Positions 8,547 to 17,293 of a stretch of 64,000 nt of DNA are shown piece after piece. The stretch comes from Gammaproteobacteria bacterium. GTDB taxonomy: Bacteria > Pseudomonadota > Gammaproteobacteria > Xanthomonadales > SZUA-36. Location: positions 248,001 to 312,000 of the forward strand of contig JAUIBE010000001.1 in assembly GCA_030428105.1 (NCBI GenBank). Direction: 5' to 3'. Below the pieces are notes generated by a model. That model saw only the letters and a list, made by a program, of their open reading frames with translations, was not told where the DNA came from and did no database searches. Position 1 is the first letter of the stretch; the number at the start of each line of letters is the position of its first letter. A program made the position numbers and the translations under genes.

Positions 8547-9734
8547 TCAGGAGTCCGTGATTTCCAGGTAGCCGCTCATCACCAGGCGGCTGACCAGTGC
8601 AACCTTTACCTCATCCCCGAGTCCGCCGGGAATCTCAGTCACGCTGAACTGCGGGGTTTCGATAATGAAACGTAACGCCGGCTCGGCGCCTCGGTGCACC
8701 AGCAAGCGTTCGCCCGGAATGCGCAGATCTGCGATTTCGCCCGTGGCGATGACATGCGCCATGGCCAACGGGCTATGGTGTACCCGGCTGGAAGGTGTAA
8801 TGGGCTGTGCGGGCGGCTGACCGCCCAGCTTGGGCAGGTCTTCTATCATCCGCGCGCGGCGGCGTTCCATGGCATCAGCAATAAACTGTCCAGATTCACA
8901 GCGCGCCAGCAATGCCTGCAGGCCGCGACGCACTTCGGACTGCACCCGCTCCATGCCCTGGCCCTGCGCCAGGTCATCCGCCCGGCTGCTGATGCCGGCG
9001 CGAATGGAACGATCCAGTTCGGACAGGTGATCGACCACTGCGCACATGGCCTCGCGTACCGTCACCGGCAGGAAACCGATGGAAAGGTGGATCGATTCAG
9101 TAGTCGACTGCACCGTGTGCGGCGTGCCCCGCGGCAGGTAAATCACATCGCCCGGCACCACATCAACCACCTCGTGGCGTTCCAGTGGCGGCGCGCCCTC
9201 ACCCGCTGACTTCCACATATTGGGCAGCGATGGCGGTTCAACCGAGATAAACCAGCGCTTGCGGCCGGTAAGCTGGATACAGATCAGGTCCACCTCGTCA
9301 TGGTGCACCGGGGCATCGGCGCCGGCCGCGCTCCAGAAAATCCCCGGGCTGACCGGGTTTTCAAACAGCACCTCCAGCGCCCGACAGAACTGCTCCAGCT
9401 CTGGCGAAAGGCTGGTGACTTCCGGAATACGCACGGTGTAACCGGCCTGGTGAAATTCGCGAATCATGGCCGAAAAACCACCCGCATCGGCCACTGAGCG
9501 CGCCCTGGGCGGCACCTGTTGCGACGAGCCTGAGTGACAGGTCACAGTGGGCGCCAGGATTTCAAAGGCAGACAGGATGGTTGCTGCGGGATTGCTGCCC
9601 AGCATCGCGGCACGGCCGGCCGAATCACCCTTCCCGAGGTACAAGTAGCGTTGGCCCACCACCGCGTCGAAAAAGTGGTCGTAGGTTTCGGGAGCCAGGA
9701 GGCGGGAAAGGACTTGCTTGGCGCGTTCAGACAT
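8547..9734 (-). CDS. JmjC/cupin-fold Fe(II)/2-oxoglutarate oxygenase (ribosomal-oxygenase-like)
   Basis: I start it at the ATG at 9734 (395 aa), because the upstream extension to 9905 overlaps the AraC gene and has no family character. The JmjC/Cupin_4 core has the iron ligands in PVHHDEVD (about residue 143) and the distal His in LPRGTPHTVQS (about 205), with GDVIYLP before it. The C-terminal 150 residues contain a helical part and a winged-helix-like tail (VALVSRLVMSGYLEITDS), as in the RoxA/MINA family that hydroxylates ribosomal proteins. Protein hydroxylation in the cytoplasm is the best guess; a small-molecule substrate cannot be excluded. Confidence 0.82.
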   Translation of the reverse strand: MSERAKQVLSRLLAPETYDHFFDAVVGQRYLYLGKGDSAGRAAMLGSNPAATILSAFEILAPTVTCHSGSSQQVPPRARSVADAGGFSAMIREFHQAGYTVRIPEVTSLSPELEQFCRALEVLFENPVSPGIFWSAAGADAPVHHDEVDLICIQLTGRKRWFISVEPPSLPNMWKSAGEGAPPLERHEVVDVVPGDVIYLPRGTPHTVQSTTESIHLSIGFLPVTVREAMCAVVDHLSELDRSIRAGISSRADDLAQGQGMERVQSEVRRGLQALLARCESGQFIADAMERRRARMIEDLPKLGGQPPAQPITPSSRVHHSPLAMAHVIATGEIADLRIPGERLLVHRGAEPALRFIIETPQFSVTEIPGGLGDEVKVALVSRLVMSGYLEITDS

Positions 9735-9796
9735 AGGCGCAGATGTTACGCATTCAGCCTGGCAACGGGAAGTCGCACTGTCCCTTTTGCACAATC

Positions 9797-10582
9797 TCAG
9801 GACGGCAGGTGGAGCGCCGAGAAGTGGCTGCGTAGTCCGCCCGGTGTAAGTTGAAAAAACCGCTGGAAGCTGCGGGTCAGATGGCTCTGGTCGGCATAGC
9901 CACAAACCAGGCTGAGCTCGGAGAGTGGCCTCGCGCTCTTTATCACGCGGTAAAACGCACGTTCAGCGCGAACCCGCTGGCGGTATTCCCCCATGCTGCA
10001 GCCCGCCGTCCGGCGAAACTTGCGCGTCAGGCTCATCGGGTGGAGCGCAACTGAATCCGCCATCTCATCCAGGCAAGCAGTCTCTTGCGACCAGGTTTCC
10101 AACGCCTGGTAGACCGGCGCCAGCTTGTTGCCCGGCCCGCGCCCTGTTGCCGATGCCCTGCCAGCAAGGTGATCGCCAAGGCGCTGCAACCACCCTGCTG
10201 TGAACTGCTGATGCGGTTCGTAGACCTGGCTGGAAAACAATTTTGACAACAGGAAGTAGCTTTGCGAATCCTCGATACGGAACGCCGCCTCCTGGCCGTC
10301 TCGCCGGGAATCACAGGAATCGGGCAAATCCACCAACGCCACCAGCGAGGCGTGAGAACCGGACTGGACCGAATGCTCGATGTTTCGCGGCAGGTATGCG
10401 GCATAACTTTCTGTTATTTCGCCGTTTAATGCACTAGATTCCAGGCGAACAGCACCTTTGAAAACCACCAGAACCCGGGATCGCCCTGCCGCAGATTGCG
10501 GGGCTTTTGTCGTCCTTAAACCGGCGATGCTTGGATCGTTCAAGAGCGCGCTTCCCGGGGGCAATAACGTTTGCAGCATCAT
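9797..10582 (-). CDS. AraC-family transcriptional regulator
   Basis: A 261-residue regulator. The N-terminal 110 residues form a cupin-like sensing domain (VLVVFKGAVRLESS, YLPRNIEHSVQSG). The C-terminal 100 residues hold two helix-turn-helix motifs: LDEMADSVALHPMSLTRKFR and LSELSLVCGYADQSHLTRSF, with the typical FQRFFQLTPGGLRSH at the end. Its start is only 24 bp from the divergent metallo-beta-lactamase-fold gene, which it probably regulates. It ends 62 bp before the oxygenase gene on the same strand, so the two may be cotranscribed. Confidence 0.93.
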   Translation of the reverse strand: MMLQTLLPPGSALLNDPSIAGLRTTKAPQSAAGRSRVLVVFKGAVRLESSALNGEITESYAAYLPRNIEHSVQSGSHASLVALVDLPDSCDSRRDGQEAAFRIEDSQSYFLLSKLFSSQVYEPHQQFTAGWLQRLGDHLAGRASATGRGPGNKLAPVYQALETWSQETACLDEMADSVALHPMSLTRKFRRTAGCSMGEYRQRVRAERAFYRVIKSARPLSELSLVCGYADQSHLTRSFQRFFQLTPGGLRSHFSALHLPS

Positions 10583-10606
10583 TCACCAGCCAATGGAGTT
10601 GCAGCC

Positions 10607-12229
10607 ATGATTCGCATTGCCGCATTGTTTCCGCACCACGTTCGCCTCACTTGCCTGTTTGTGCTGTTATGCGCTCCGGCGCATGCCGCGTCACTGGTAG
10701 ACCAGGTGGTGGAAGCCTACGGTGGAGCCGCAGCGCTCGAAGCCATAAGGACCATTGAGTACGACCAGGCCGGCTACTTTATCGGCCGATATCAGAGCCG
10801 CGATACCTTGCCACCCTGGGACAGGTTGCCGGTTCGCACCTTTGCCGCTCTCGATTTTGAATCCGAAACCGGCGCCTGGGAGACCATCAGCACCTGGCCC
10901 GGCGAACTCAACATGGGAACACGCAGCGTGGTGGGGCCGGACGATTCCTTCACCCTCAACACCATTGCCCGCATCTACACCGAGGGAACGATGCATGGCT
11001 TCTCCTACATGAGCAACACCACGGCCTACCTGTTGCCCACTTTCCTGGCGCGCACCATGGCGCGGCAACCGGAAACTGCCGTGGCCGGGGACAAACGAAG
11101 CTTCAACCACATCGACTACGACACCCTGGTGTACAAAGATCGGCTGACACTGTTTATCCACCCCGAGACGCGCCTGATTGATGTCATGGAAAGCACCGAG
11201 GGTGGCATGTGGGATCACACCCTCGACGAGGACGCGAGCATACCGGTTCAGCGCTTTTATCGCGGTTACTTTGAGGTAGACGGGGTGCCGTTTCCGCGCC
11301 GTTACCAGTTGTGGGTGGGCGGTGAAGCGACCCGTGACGTGAGCTTGCATCGCCTGGTTTTGAACCAGGACATCTCCAAGCACCTCGACCTACCCGACGG
11401 ATTCGCACAGGTGCCAAGCACCGATGGCTACAGTGGCGACTGGGAGATCAGCGTTGATGAACTGGGTGATGGCATTTACGTGGCCGGAGGCGGCGAAACC
11501 CGCATCCTCTATGTCGAGTTTGAAGACCACTTCATGGCGCTGGAAGCCGGCGGCTTTCCATCCTACGCGGCCGATGTGCACCAGGCCATGAAGCCGCACA
11601 TGAACGGCAAGCCACTGCGCTACATCGTGCCCCTGCACCACCATGATGACCACGCCTGGGCAGTGCATTACTACAGCCGCGCCGGCGCCACCATTCTCAC
11701 CACCCGCGACAAGGAAGGCTTCCTGCGCAAGCTGTTGGCACGCACCTGGGGTGCGCATGGCCCGGTCAGCAATGGAAACTTCGAGTACCTGGACCCGGGC
11801 CGCAACCACCGCGAAGATGCGCGCAACGAACTGGATGTCTTTGTCTGGCCACAGGCGCCGCACTCCGAGAACATGGTGATTGCCTACCACCGGCCATCCG
11901 CCACGCTCTTTACTGGCGACTTTTACATCGGTTGGGTCAGTCCCGAAGGCGAAACAGTGCGCCAGGGCGCCACTTACGGTGTCCTGGCGTTGCAACGCTG
12001 GTTGGAAGACCTGCAGGCAGTGGGAAAGATTGGCGACATCCGCCAGTACGTCGCCGTCCATGGCCGCGCCTACGACGCCAGCGAGTGGCAGACCATGCTC
12101 GCCACCGAGCGCACCGTCACCACCCTGCCCGGCAACCAGGTCTGGCCGACCGCCACCTGGCCGTCGCGCTATGGCCTGGCGGATGACACGGTCAACAACC
12201 CGCGCCGCATCCACGAGGCGAACCGCTAG
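10607..12229 (+). CDS. Exported metallo-beta-lactamase-fold hydrolase
   Basis: The ATG at 10607 with GGAG at 10595-10598 opens a 540-residue protein with a signal peptide ending near AHAAS (residues 1-26). The first 270 residues look like an outer-membrane-lipoprotein-sorting or beta-rich domain (VVEAYGGAAALEAIRTIEYD). The C-terminal half is a metallo-beta-lactamase fold with the metal site HHHDDH (about 343-348, matching HxHxDH) and later TLFTGDFYIGW. It probably acts in the periplasm. The class is broad (hydrolases of esters, lactams, sulfates), so no substrate is assigned. Divergence from the AraC gene suggests it is that regulator's target. Confidence 0.83.
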   Translation: MIRIAALFPHHVRLTCLFVLLCAPAHAASLVDQVVEAYGGAAALEAIRTIEYDQAGYFIGRYQSRDTLPPWDRLPVRTFAALDFESETGAWETISTWPGELNMGTRSVVGPDDSFTLNTIARIYTEGTMHGFSYMSNTTAYLLPTFLARTMARQPETAVAGDKRSFNHIDYDTLVYKDRLTLFIHPETRLIDVMESTEGGMWDHTLDEDASIPVQRFYRGYFEVDGVPFPRRYQLWVGGEATRDVSLHRLVLNQDISKHLDLPDGFAQVPSTDGYSGDWEISVDELGDGIYVAGGGETRILYVEFEDHFMALEAGGFPSYAADVHQAMKPHMNGKPLRYIVPLHHHDDHAWAVHYYSRAGATILTTRDKEGFLRKLLARTWGAHGPVSNGNFEYLDPGRNHREDARNELDVFVWPQAPHSENMVIAYHRPSATLFTGDFYIGWVSPEGETVRQGATYGVLALQRWLEDLQAVGKIGDIRQYVAVHGRAYDASEWQTMLATERTVTTLPGNQVWPTATWPSRYGLADDTVNNPRRIHEANR

Positions 12230-12561
12230 GCATCCCGGCTTGCGACGAACCGACCGGCGGGAGCCAACAGCAGTCTTCCATCGCGTGAATTGAAGATTTC
12301 ACCGCAATGCTCGTAACGATTGTTGATGCCCGTGCGTCATAAGCACTATGTTCGCCGCTGAAACAAGAGCCACGGCTGCCCCAGGCTCAATCGTGCAGGT
12401 TGACCAGGCACCCATGACTTTAGGCAGCTTCATTGGCGAATCGATGGCACTACCATCAGACCCACTGATAGCAGCAGATGGCAGGCCATCGTCACTAAAG
12501 TTGACGGTGAGCTGTAAGTGAACTGATGGCTCGGGCATAGCCACGGCACGGAGCGCAACGC
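12230..12561. other. 332-bp intergenic stretch without a convincing gene
   Basis: Lies between the metallo-beta-lactamase-fold gene and the glycosyltransferase. Base composition is visibly less GC-rich than the flanking genes. The only open frame of note is a 79-codon minus-strand frame (12299-12538) with no ribosome-binding site and no recognisable product; I do not call it a gene. No strong hairpin is seen. The promoter of the glycosyltransferase is probably here, but no convincing -35/-10 pair stands out. Confidence 0.5.
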
Positions 12562-13776
12562 ATGGCCCACATCCTGGTTGGATACGAACTTGGCGGCGGT
12601 CACGGCCACCTGTACCGCTTGCTGCCGCAAGTGCGCGCCCTGGAAGCACGGGGCCACCGGGTCACCTTCTTCCTGCGCAACATCCGTGAAAACGCCGAAC
12701 TACTGGCCGGCGAGCACCGCGCCCTGCTTCCGGTGCCCGACCTGGTCGCCAATATTCCCGGCGCGCCAAGCGCGGCGCCGCTGGCGACATACCTCGACAT
12801 CATGTGCGTGGCCGGTTTTTACGACCGCCAGACCCTCAACGCCGGCATTCTCACCTGGAAAACCCTGCTCGAGCAGGCCAAGCCCGACCTGGTGCTGGCC
12901 GACCACAGCCCACTGTTGCTGCTGGCCTGTTACGGCCGCTACCCGGTAGTCCAGGTGGCCGATGGCTTCACCCTGCCCCCGGCCCATGGGGCCCAGTTCC
13001 CCGTGTTCAGGCGCGGTGGCAGACCCATGGTCGACCCCAACCACGTGCTGCGCGTGATGCAGGATGTACAACGGCAAAACGGCTTACCGGTGCCGCAGTC
13101 GGTAACAGAGCCTTTCCGCACTGCCGGCCGGCTGGTATGCAGCCTGCCCGATCTCGATCCATATGCATCAATGCGGCGCGATCCAGTCATTGGCCCGATT
13201 AACGGCTTGCAGCAGCCCCTGGATGCCGCGGAAGGCCCACCGCACTTCTTTGCCTATCTCGATTTACAACACCAGGCAACCTGGTCGCTGCTGCAGGGGC
13301 TGAAAGACTGTGGCATGAGCGGGGAGCTTTACGCCAAGGGCATGAACGATGAGTTGCACCGCGCCATGCAGCGCCCCGGGCTTACCATCCACCGCGAATT
13401 CCAGCCGCTGACCGAAGTACTCCAGCGTTCCAGCGTGGTCATTCACCATGGCAGCAACGGCACATGCTGCGCCGCGCTAAGCGCCGGCCGGCCACAGCTG
13501 TTCATGCCGACGCAGATGGAGTCGAGATTAATGGCTGAATCAGTGATCAAGCGTGGATGCGGCCAGTTGCTTACCTGCCGTAACAACACCGTGAGTGGAT
13601 TACGCGAGGCGCTGGAAGGCGTCGCCAACAGCCGGATCATGGCGCGTCGCGCTACCGCGGTGGCGCAGGAGATTCACGCCCGCAAGCCCCAGAAGCCGAT
13701 CGACCGCGTGGTCGACACCTGCCTCACCGTGCTCCACGAGCACTCCGGCGCCGCCGCCGTCGGCGCAGCCAACTAG
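12562..13776 (+). CDS. UGT/GT28-type glycosyltransferase
   Basis: A 404-residue GT-B fold protein. The N-terminus has the glycine-rich acceptor-side loop GYELGGGHGHLYRLLPQ. The C-terminal domain has the UDP-glucuronosyltransferase-like signature VVIHHGSNGTCCAALSAGRP followed by QLFMPTQMESRLMAE. Such enzymes move a sugar from a nucleotide donor to a lipid or small molecule. No signal peptide is seen, so it is cytoplasmic or peripheral. It precedes the Anbu-associated genes by 94 bp on the same strand, but membership in that group is uncertain. Confidence 0.85.
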   Translation: MAHILVGYELGGGHGHLYRLLPQVRALEARGHRVTFFLRNIRENAELLAGEHRALLPVPDLVANIPGAPSAAPLATYLDIMCVAGFYDRQTLNAGILTWKTLLEQAKPDLVLADHSPLLLLACYGRYPVVQVADGFTLPPAHGAQFPVFRRGGRPMVDPNHVLRVMQDVQRQNGLPVPQSVTEPFRTAGRLVCSLPDLDPYASMRRDPVIGPINGLQQPLDAAEGPPHFFAYLDLQHQATWSLLQGLKDCGMSGELYAKGMNDELHRAMQRPGLTIHREFQPLTEVLQRSSVVIHHGSNGTCCAALSAGRPQLFMPTQMESRLMAESVIKRGCGQLLTCRNNTVSGLREALEGVANSRIMARRATAVAQEIHARKPQKPIDRVVDTCLTVLHEHSGAAAVGAAN

Positions 13777-13870
13777 CCCACGCCTGGCCTTCACACCCTC
13801 GCGTGCGTTCCGGGTGACGCATTTTTCACCCATATCTGGCTTGTGCGGCTCAACAGACTTGTTACCATGA

Positions 13871-15355
13871 ATGGACCCGCCAAACTCCAGGACGCGCTTG
13901 AGCATACCCGGCAAAATTCATATCGACTGGTCGACCTACGATCCGGGCGACGGCTTCGACGCCGTGATCGGACCGGGCGGCCAACCCAGGCCCGCCGCGG
14001 CTGAACTTGCGCATACCCTGGGCGAATTGAGCCCCAAAGAACTGGCGGATCGCCAGAAAGCCGCCGAGGCCGCCATCCTCGAGATGGGCATTACCTTCAC
14101 GGTTTACTCCGAGGGCGAGAACATCGACCGGGCCTGGCCATTCGACATCGTGCCGCGCCCCATCGCCCGCACTGAATGGGATGGCGTCGAGGCCGGGCTC
14201 AAGCAGCGGCTGCGCGCCCTCAACCTGTTTATCGACGATGTCTACCACGAACAGCGCATGGTGGCCGATGGCCGCTTTCCCGGCGCGCTGATCAAGAGCT
14301 CAAAGAACTATCTCGATGCCTGCCAGGGCGCCAACCCGCCACATGGCGTGTGGGCCAATATCTGCGGCAGCGACCTGGTGCGCGACAAGGATGGCACCGT
14401 CTACGTACTGGAAGACAACCTGCGCGTGCCCTCGGGTGTTTCCTACATGCTGGAGAACCGCTCGATCACCAAGCTGGTGTTTCCCGAGCTGTTCCGCCGC
14501 CAGAAAATCCGCTCGGTGGATGACTACCCGGCTGAACTGTTCAACATGCTGGTTTCCCTTTCACCCCGCCCCGGCGACGATCCGGAAGTGGTGGTACTGA
14601 CCCCGGGCATTTACAACTCGGCCTATTTCGAACATTCCTACCTTGCTCGCTGCATGGGCGCAGAACTGGTCGAAGGCAATGACCTGGTGGTGGGCGACGA
14701 TGATTGCGTGTACATGCGCGCGGTGGAAGGACTGACCCGTGTCGACGTGATCTATTCGCGCATCAATGCCGAGTACCTCGACCCAGATGTGTTCGTGAAA
14801 GACTCGCTGCTCGGTGTGCCGGGGCTGATTCGCGCCTGGCGCGCCGGCAATGTAGCCATCGCCAACGCACCAGGCACCGGCGTGGCGGATGACAAGGTGG
14901 TCTACACCTACGTGCCCGAGATGATCCGCTACTACCTGGGCGAGGAGCCGATCCTGCCCAACGTCCCCAGCCACCAGTGCGAGGACCCGGAAACCCTGGA
15001 ATGGGTGGTTGAGAACCTGCAACAACTGGTGGTGAAGCCGGCCAACGAATCGGGCGGCTACGGCATGCTGGTCGGCCCCAAATCCACCGCCCGCGAGCGC
15101 AAGGAATTCGCCGGCCTGGTGCGCAAGAACCCGCGCAACTACGTGGCGCAACCGGTGATCACGCTTTCCACCGTACCCACCGTCATCGGCCGCAAGCTGG
15201 AGCCGAGGCACGTCGACCTGCGTCCGTTTATCCTCCAGGGTGCCGATATGTACGTCACCCCTGGCGGGCTGACCCGCGTCGCGCTGGTGCGTGGCTCGCT
15301 GGTGGTCAATTCCTCGCAGGGTGGCGGCAGCAAAGATACCTGGGTGGTGGGTTAG
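13871..15355 (+). CDS. Circularly permuted ATP-grasp protein (Anbu-cluster type)
   Basis: A 494-residue member of the circularly permuted ATP-grasp type 2 family (DUF404/DUF407). Typical stretches are WPFDIVPRPI, NPPHGVWANICGSDLVRD, GTVYVLEDNLRVPSGVSYML and VVKPANESGGYGMLVGP. Family members are predicted peptide or amide ligases. It is followed 3 bp later by the alpha-E gene, and a proteasome-like Anbu peptidase lies just beyond, which is the known conserved neighbourhood. No experimentally proven substrate is known to me. Its role here, probably forming a modified peptide that the peptidases handle, is inference. Confidence 0.93.
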   Translation: MDPPNSRTRLSIPGKIHIDWSTYDPGDGFDAVIGPGGQPRPAAAELAHTLGELSPKELADRQKAAEAAILEMGITFTVYSEGENIDRAWPFDIVPRPIARTEWDGVEAGLKQRLRALNLFIDDVYHEQRMVADGRFPGALIKSSKNYLDACQGANPPHGVWANICGSDLVRDKDGTVYVLEDNLRVPSGVSYMLENRSITKLVFPELFRRQKIRSVDDYPAELFNMLVSLSPRPGDDPEVVVLTPGIYNSAYFEHSYLARCMGAELVEGNDLVVGDDDCVYMRAVEGLTRVDVIYSRINAEYLDPDVFVKDSLLGVPGLIRAWRAGNVAIANAPGTGVADDKVVYTYVPEMIRYYLGEEPILPNVPSHQCEDPETLEWVVENLQQLVVKPANESGGYGMLVGPKSTARERKEFAGLVRKNPRNYVAQPVITLSTVPTVIGRKLEPRHVDLRPFILQGADMYVTPGGLTRVALVRGSLVVNSSQGGGSKDTWVVG

Positions 15356-15358
15356 ATC

Positions 15359-16291
15359 ATGCTGTCGCGGGTTGCAGAACGGCTCTACTGGATGGCGCGC
15401 TACCTCGAGCGGGTGGAAAACACCGCCCGCCTCGTGGGTGTGTTTGGCGAATTGCAGCTGGACCTGCCCGAGGAAACCGGGCTCGACTGGTCGCTGCCGC
15501 TGACCATGCTGGGCCAGAAGGAAGCCTTCAAGTCGGCATCCGGCGATGAGGACGAACTGCACTTCCTGCTCAGCAGCCAGGACAACCCGGCCTCGCTGTT
15601 GAATGCACTGCGTTCCGCCCGCGAGAATGCGCGCACCACTCGAGACCTGGTGCCTACCGAGGCATGGCGCACCATCAACGAACTCTACCTGGGCTCACGC
15701 AAGCGCCTGAAAGAAATGGCCAACCGCCCCAGCAGCGGTTACGGCGCCGATATCATCGATCGCTGCCACACCATCACCGGCATTCTCGACGGCACCATGA
15801 GCCATGGCGCGGCGTTCCAGTTTGTCCGTCTCGGCCGCTCGCTGGAGCGCGCCGACATGACCAGTCGCATGATCGAGGTGGCTGCGGCCATCATGATGAC
15901 CGGTCGCGAGGAGTTGCGGCACCAGGACAACAGTGTATGGCGCGCCATCCTGCGTGCGCTTAGCGCCTACCAGGCGTATCGCCAGTACATGCGCAGACGC
16001 ATCGAAGGCCCGCAGGTAGTGGCCTTTTTGTTGCTGGATGAATTATTCCCCCGCGCCGTGATGCATTGCGTGCAGGTGCTGGACGAGGCCGCATCGCAAC
16101 TGCCCCGCAACAAGGCCACCCGCAAGGAGATCACCGCGCTCAAGGCGCGCCTGGAAAGTGTCGACGTTGAGGGCCTGGATCACCCATCGGTTAAGCGCTA
16201 TGTCGATGACCTGCAGCGCGATTTCGCCAGCATCGGCCTGGCCGTGTTTGAGACCTGGCTCAACCCGATGCGCATCACCCAGGTGCGCTAG
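15359..16291 (+). CDS. Alpha-E domain protein (DUF403)
   Basis: The 310-residue, almost all-helical protein starts MLSRVAERLYWMARYLERVENTARL (first 20 residues are diagnostic) and carries YLGSRKRLKEMA, LGRSLERADMTSRMIEV and the Arg/Glu-rich pattern of the alpha-E family. It starts 3 bp after the ATP-grasp stop and is the standard partner of that protein, sometimes fused to it. Its biochemical role is unknown. It is expected in the cytoplasm, as no signal or membrane segment is seen. Confidence 0.94.
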   Translation: MLSRVAERLYWMARYLERVENTARLVGVFGELQLDLPEETGLDWSLPLTMLGQKEAFKSASGDEDELHFLLSSQDNPASLLNALRSARENARTTRDLVPTEAWRTINELYLGSRKRLKEMANRPSSGYGADIIDRCHTITGILDGTMSHGAAFQFVRLGRSLERADMTSRMIEVAAAIMMTGREELRHQDNSVWRAILRALSAYQAYRQYMRRRIEGPQVVAFLLLDELFPRAVMHCVQVLDEAASQLPRNKATRKEITALKARLESVDVEGLDHPSVKRYVDDLQRDFASIGLAVFETWLNPMRITQVR

Positions 16292-16297
16292 CCCGCC

Positions 16298-17293
16298 ATG
16301 CGCACATTCAGATGCCGTTGCGGCGCGCGGGTATTCTTTGATAACTCACGCTGCCTCACCTGCAACCGTGCGCTGGGATTTGACCCTGGCCAGCTGGAGA
16401 TGGTTTCCATCGAGCCGGAGGCCGACGGTGTATTACGCGCTTCCGACGGGGCGCAATACCGTTACTGTGGCAACCAGCAGGAGCACGGCAACTGCAACTG
16501 GCTGCTGCCAGCGAGCTCCGCTGATTCGTTGTGCCTTTCCTGCGCCATGAACGACGTGATCCCGGCGCTATCCAGGCCGCATAACAAGACACTGTGGACC
16601 CGGGTGGAGGAAGCCAAGCGCCGGCTGGTGTATTCCATACTGCGCTACCGCCTGCCGCTGGAGGCCAACGGCCAGCGCCTCAATTTTCGTATCCTGGAAG
16701 ACCAACGCCGTAACCCCGATGTGCTCGAGTCCTTCGTCGCCACCGGCCACCTGCAGGGCACCATCACCATCAACGTGGCCGAGGCCGATGACGCTGCGCG
16801 CCACGCCATCCGCGAGCAGTTACAGGAGCGCTACCGCACCGTGCTGGGCCACCTGCGCCACGAGGCCGGTCACTTCTATTTTGGCGCCCTGGTGCATGGG
16901 GACGTGCTGGAAGAGTGCCGCTCCCTGTTTGGCGATGAGCGAGCGGACTACCAACAGGCGCTGCAGCGCTACTATGACCAGGGTCCCCGCGCCGACTGGC
17001 CCGAACATTTCGTCAGCGCCTACGCTTCAGCGCACCCGGCGGAAGACTTCGCCGAGACCTTTGCCCACGTGCTGCATATTGAAGACGCGCTCGAAACAGC
17101 GCGGGAAACCGGCCTGGCGCAGGCGGCTGCGGATGCCGGTGGCAACTGGATTGATGCCTGGGTGAACCTGGCGATCACGCTCAACGAGGTGATGCGCAGC
17201 CTGGGCAGTGAAGACCCCTACCCCTTTGTGCTTAGCGACGCGGTGCGGCGCAAACTCGAGTTCGTCAGTCGGTTTTTGTATCAACCAGCTTGA
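16298..17293 (+). CDS. Zinc-ribbon, HExxH metallopeptidase-like protein (DUF2248 type)
   Basis: A 331-residue protein with two parts. The N-terminus is a zinc ribbon: CRCGARVFF, CLTCNRALGF, then YCGNQQEHGNCNWL and LCLSCAMN. The remainder is a putative zinc metallopeptidase domain with HEAGH (about residues 187-191) and PAEDFAETFAHVLHIEDALE further on. It follows the alpha-E gene by 6 bp and completes a three-gene operon. Its 3' end overlaps the convergent Anbu gene by 29 bp. This family is a regular companion of the ATP-grasp/alpha-E/Anbu genes. Proteolytic activity is predicted from HExxH only. Confidence 0.88.
   Translation: MRTFRCRCGARVFFDNSRCLTCNRALGFDPGQLEMVSIEPEADGVLRASDGAQYRYCGNQQEHGNCNWLLPASSADSLCLSCAMNDVIPALSRPHNKTLWTRVEEAKRRLVYSILRYRLPLEANGQRLNFRILEDQRRNPDVLESFVATGHLQGTITINVAEADDAARHAIREQLQERYRTVLGHLRHEAGHFYFGALVHGDVLEECRSLFGDERADYQQALQRYYDQGPRADWPEHFVSAYASAHPAEDFAETFAHVLHIEDALETARETGLAQAAADAGGNWIDAWVNLAITLNEVMRSLGSEDPYPFVLSDAVRRKLEFVSRFLYQPA

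Noticed and set aside
12299-12538. 79-codon minus-strand frame in the gap before the glycosyltransferase
   Set aside because: No Shine-Dalgarno sequence, no recognisable domain, and the flanks look non-coding. It could be a gene remnant, but there is no positive evidence.
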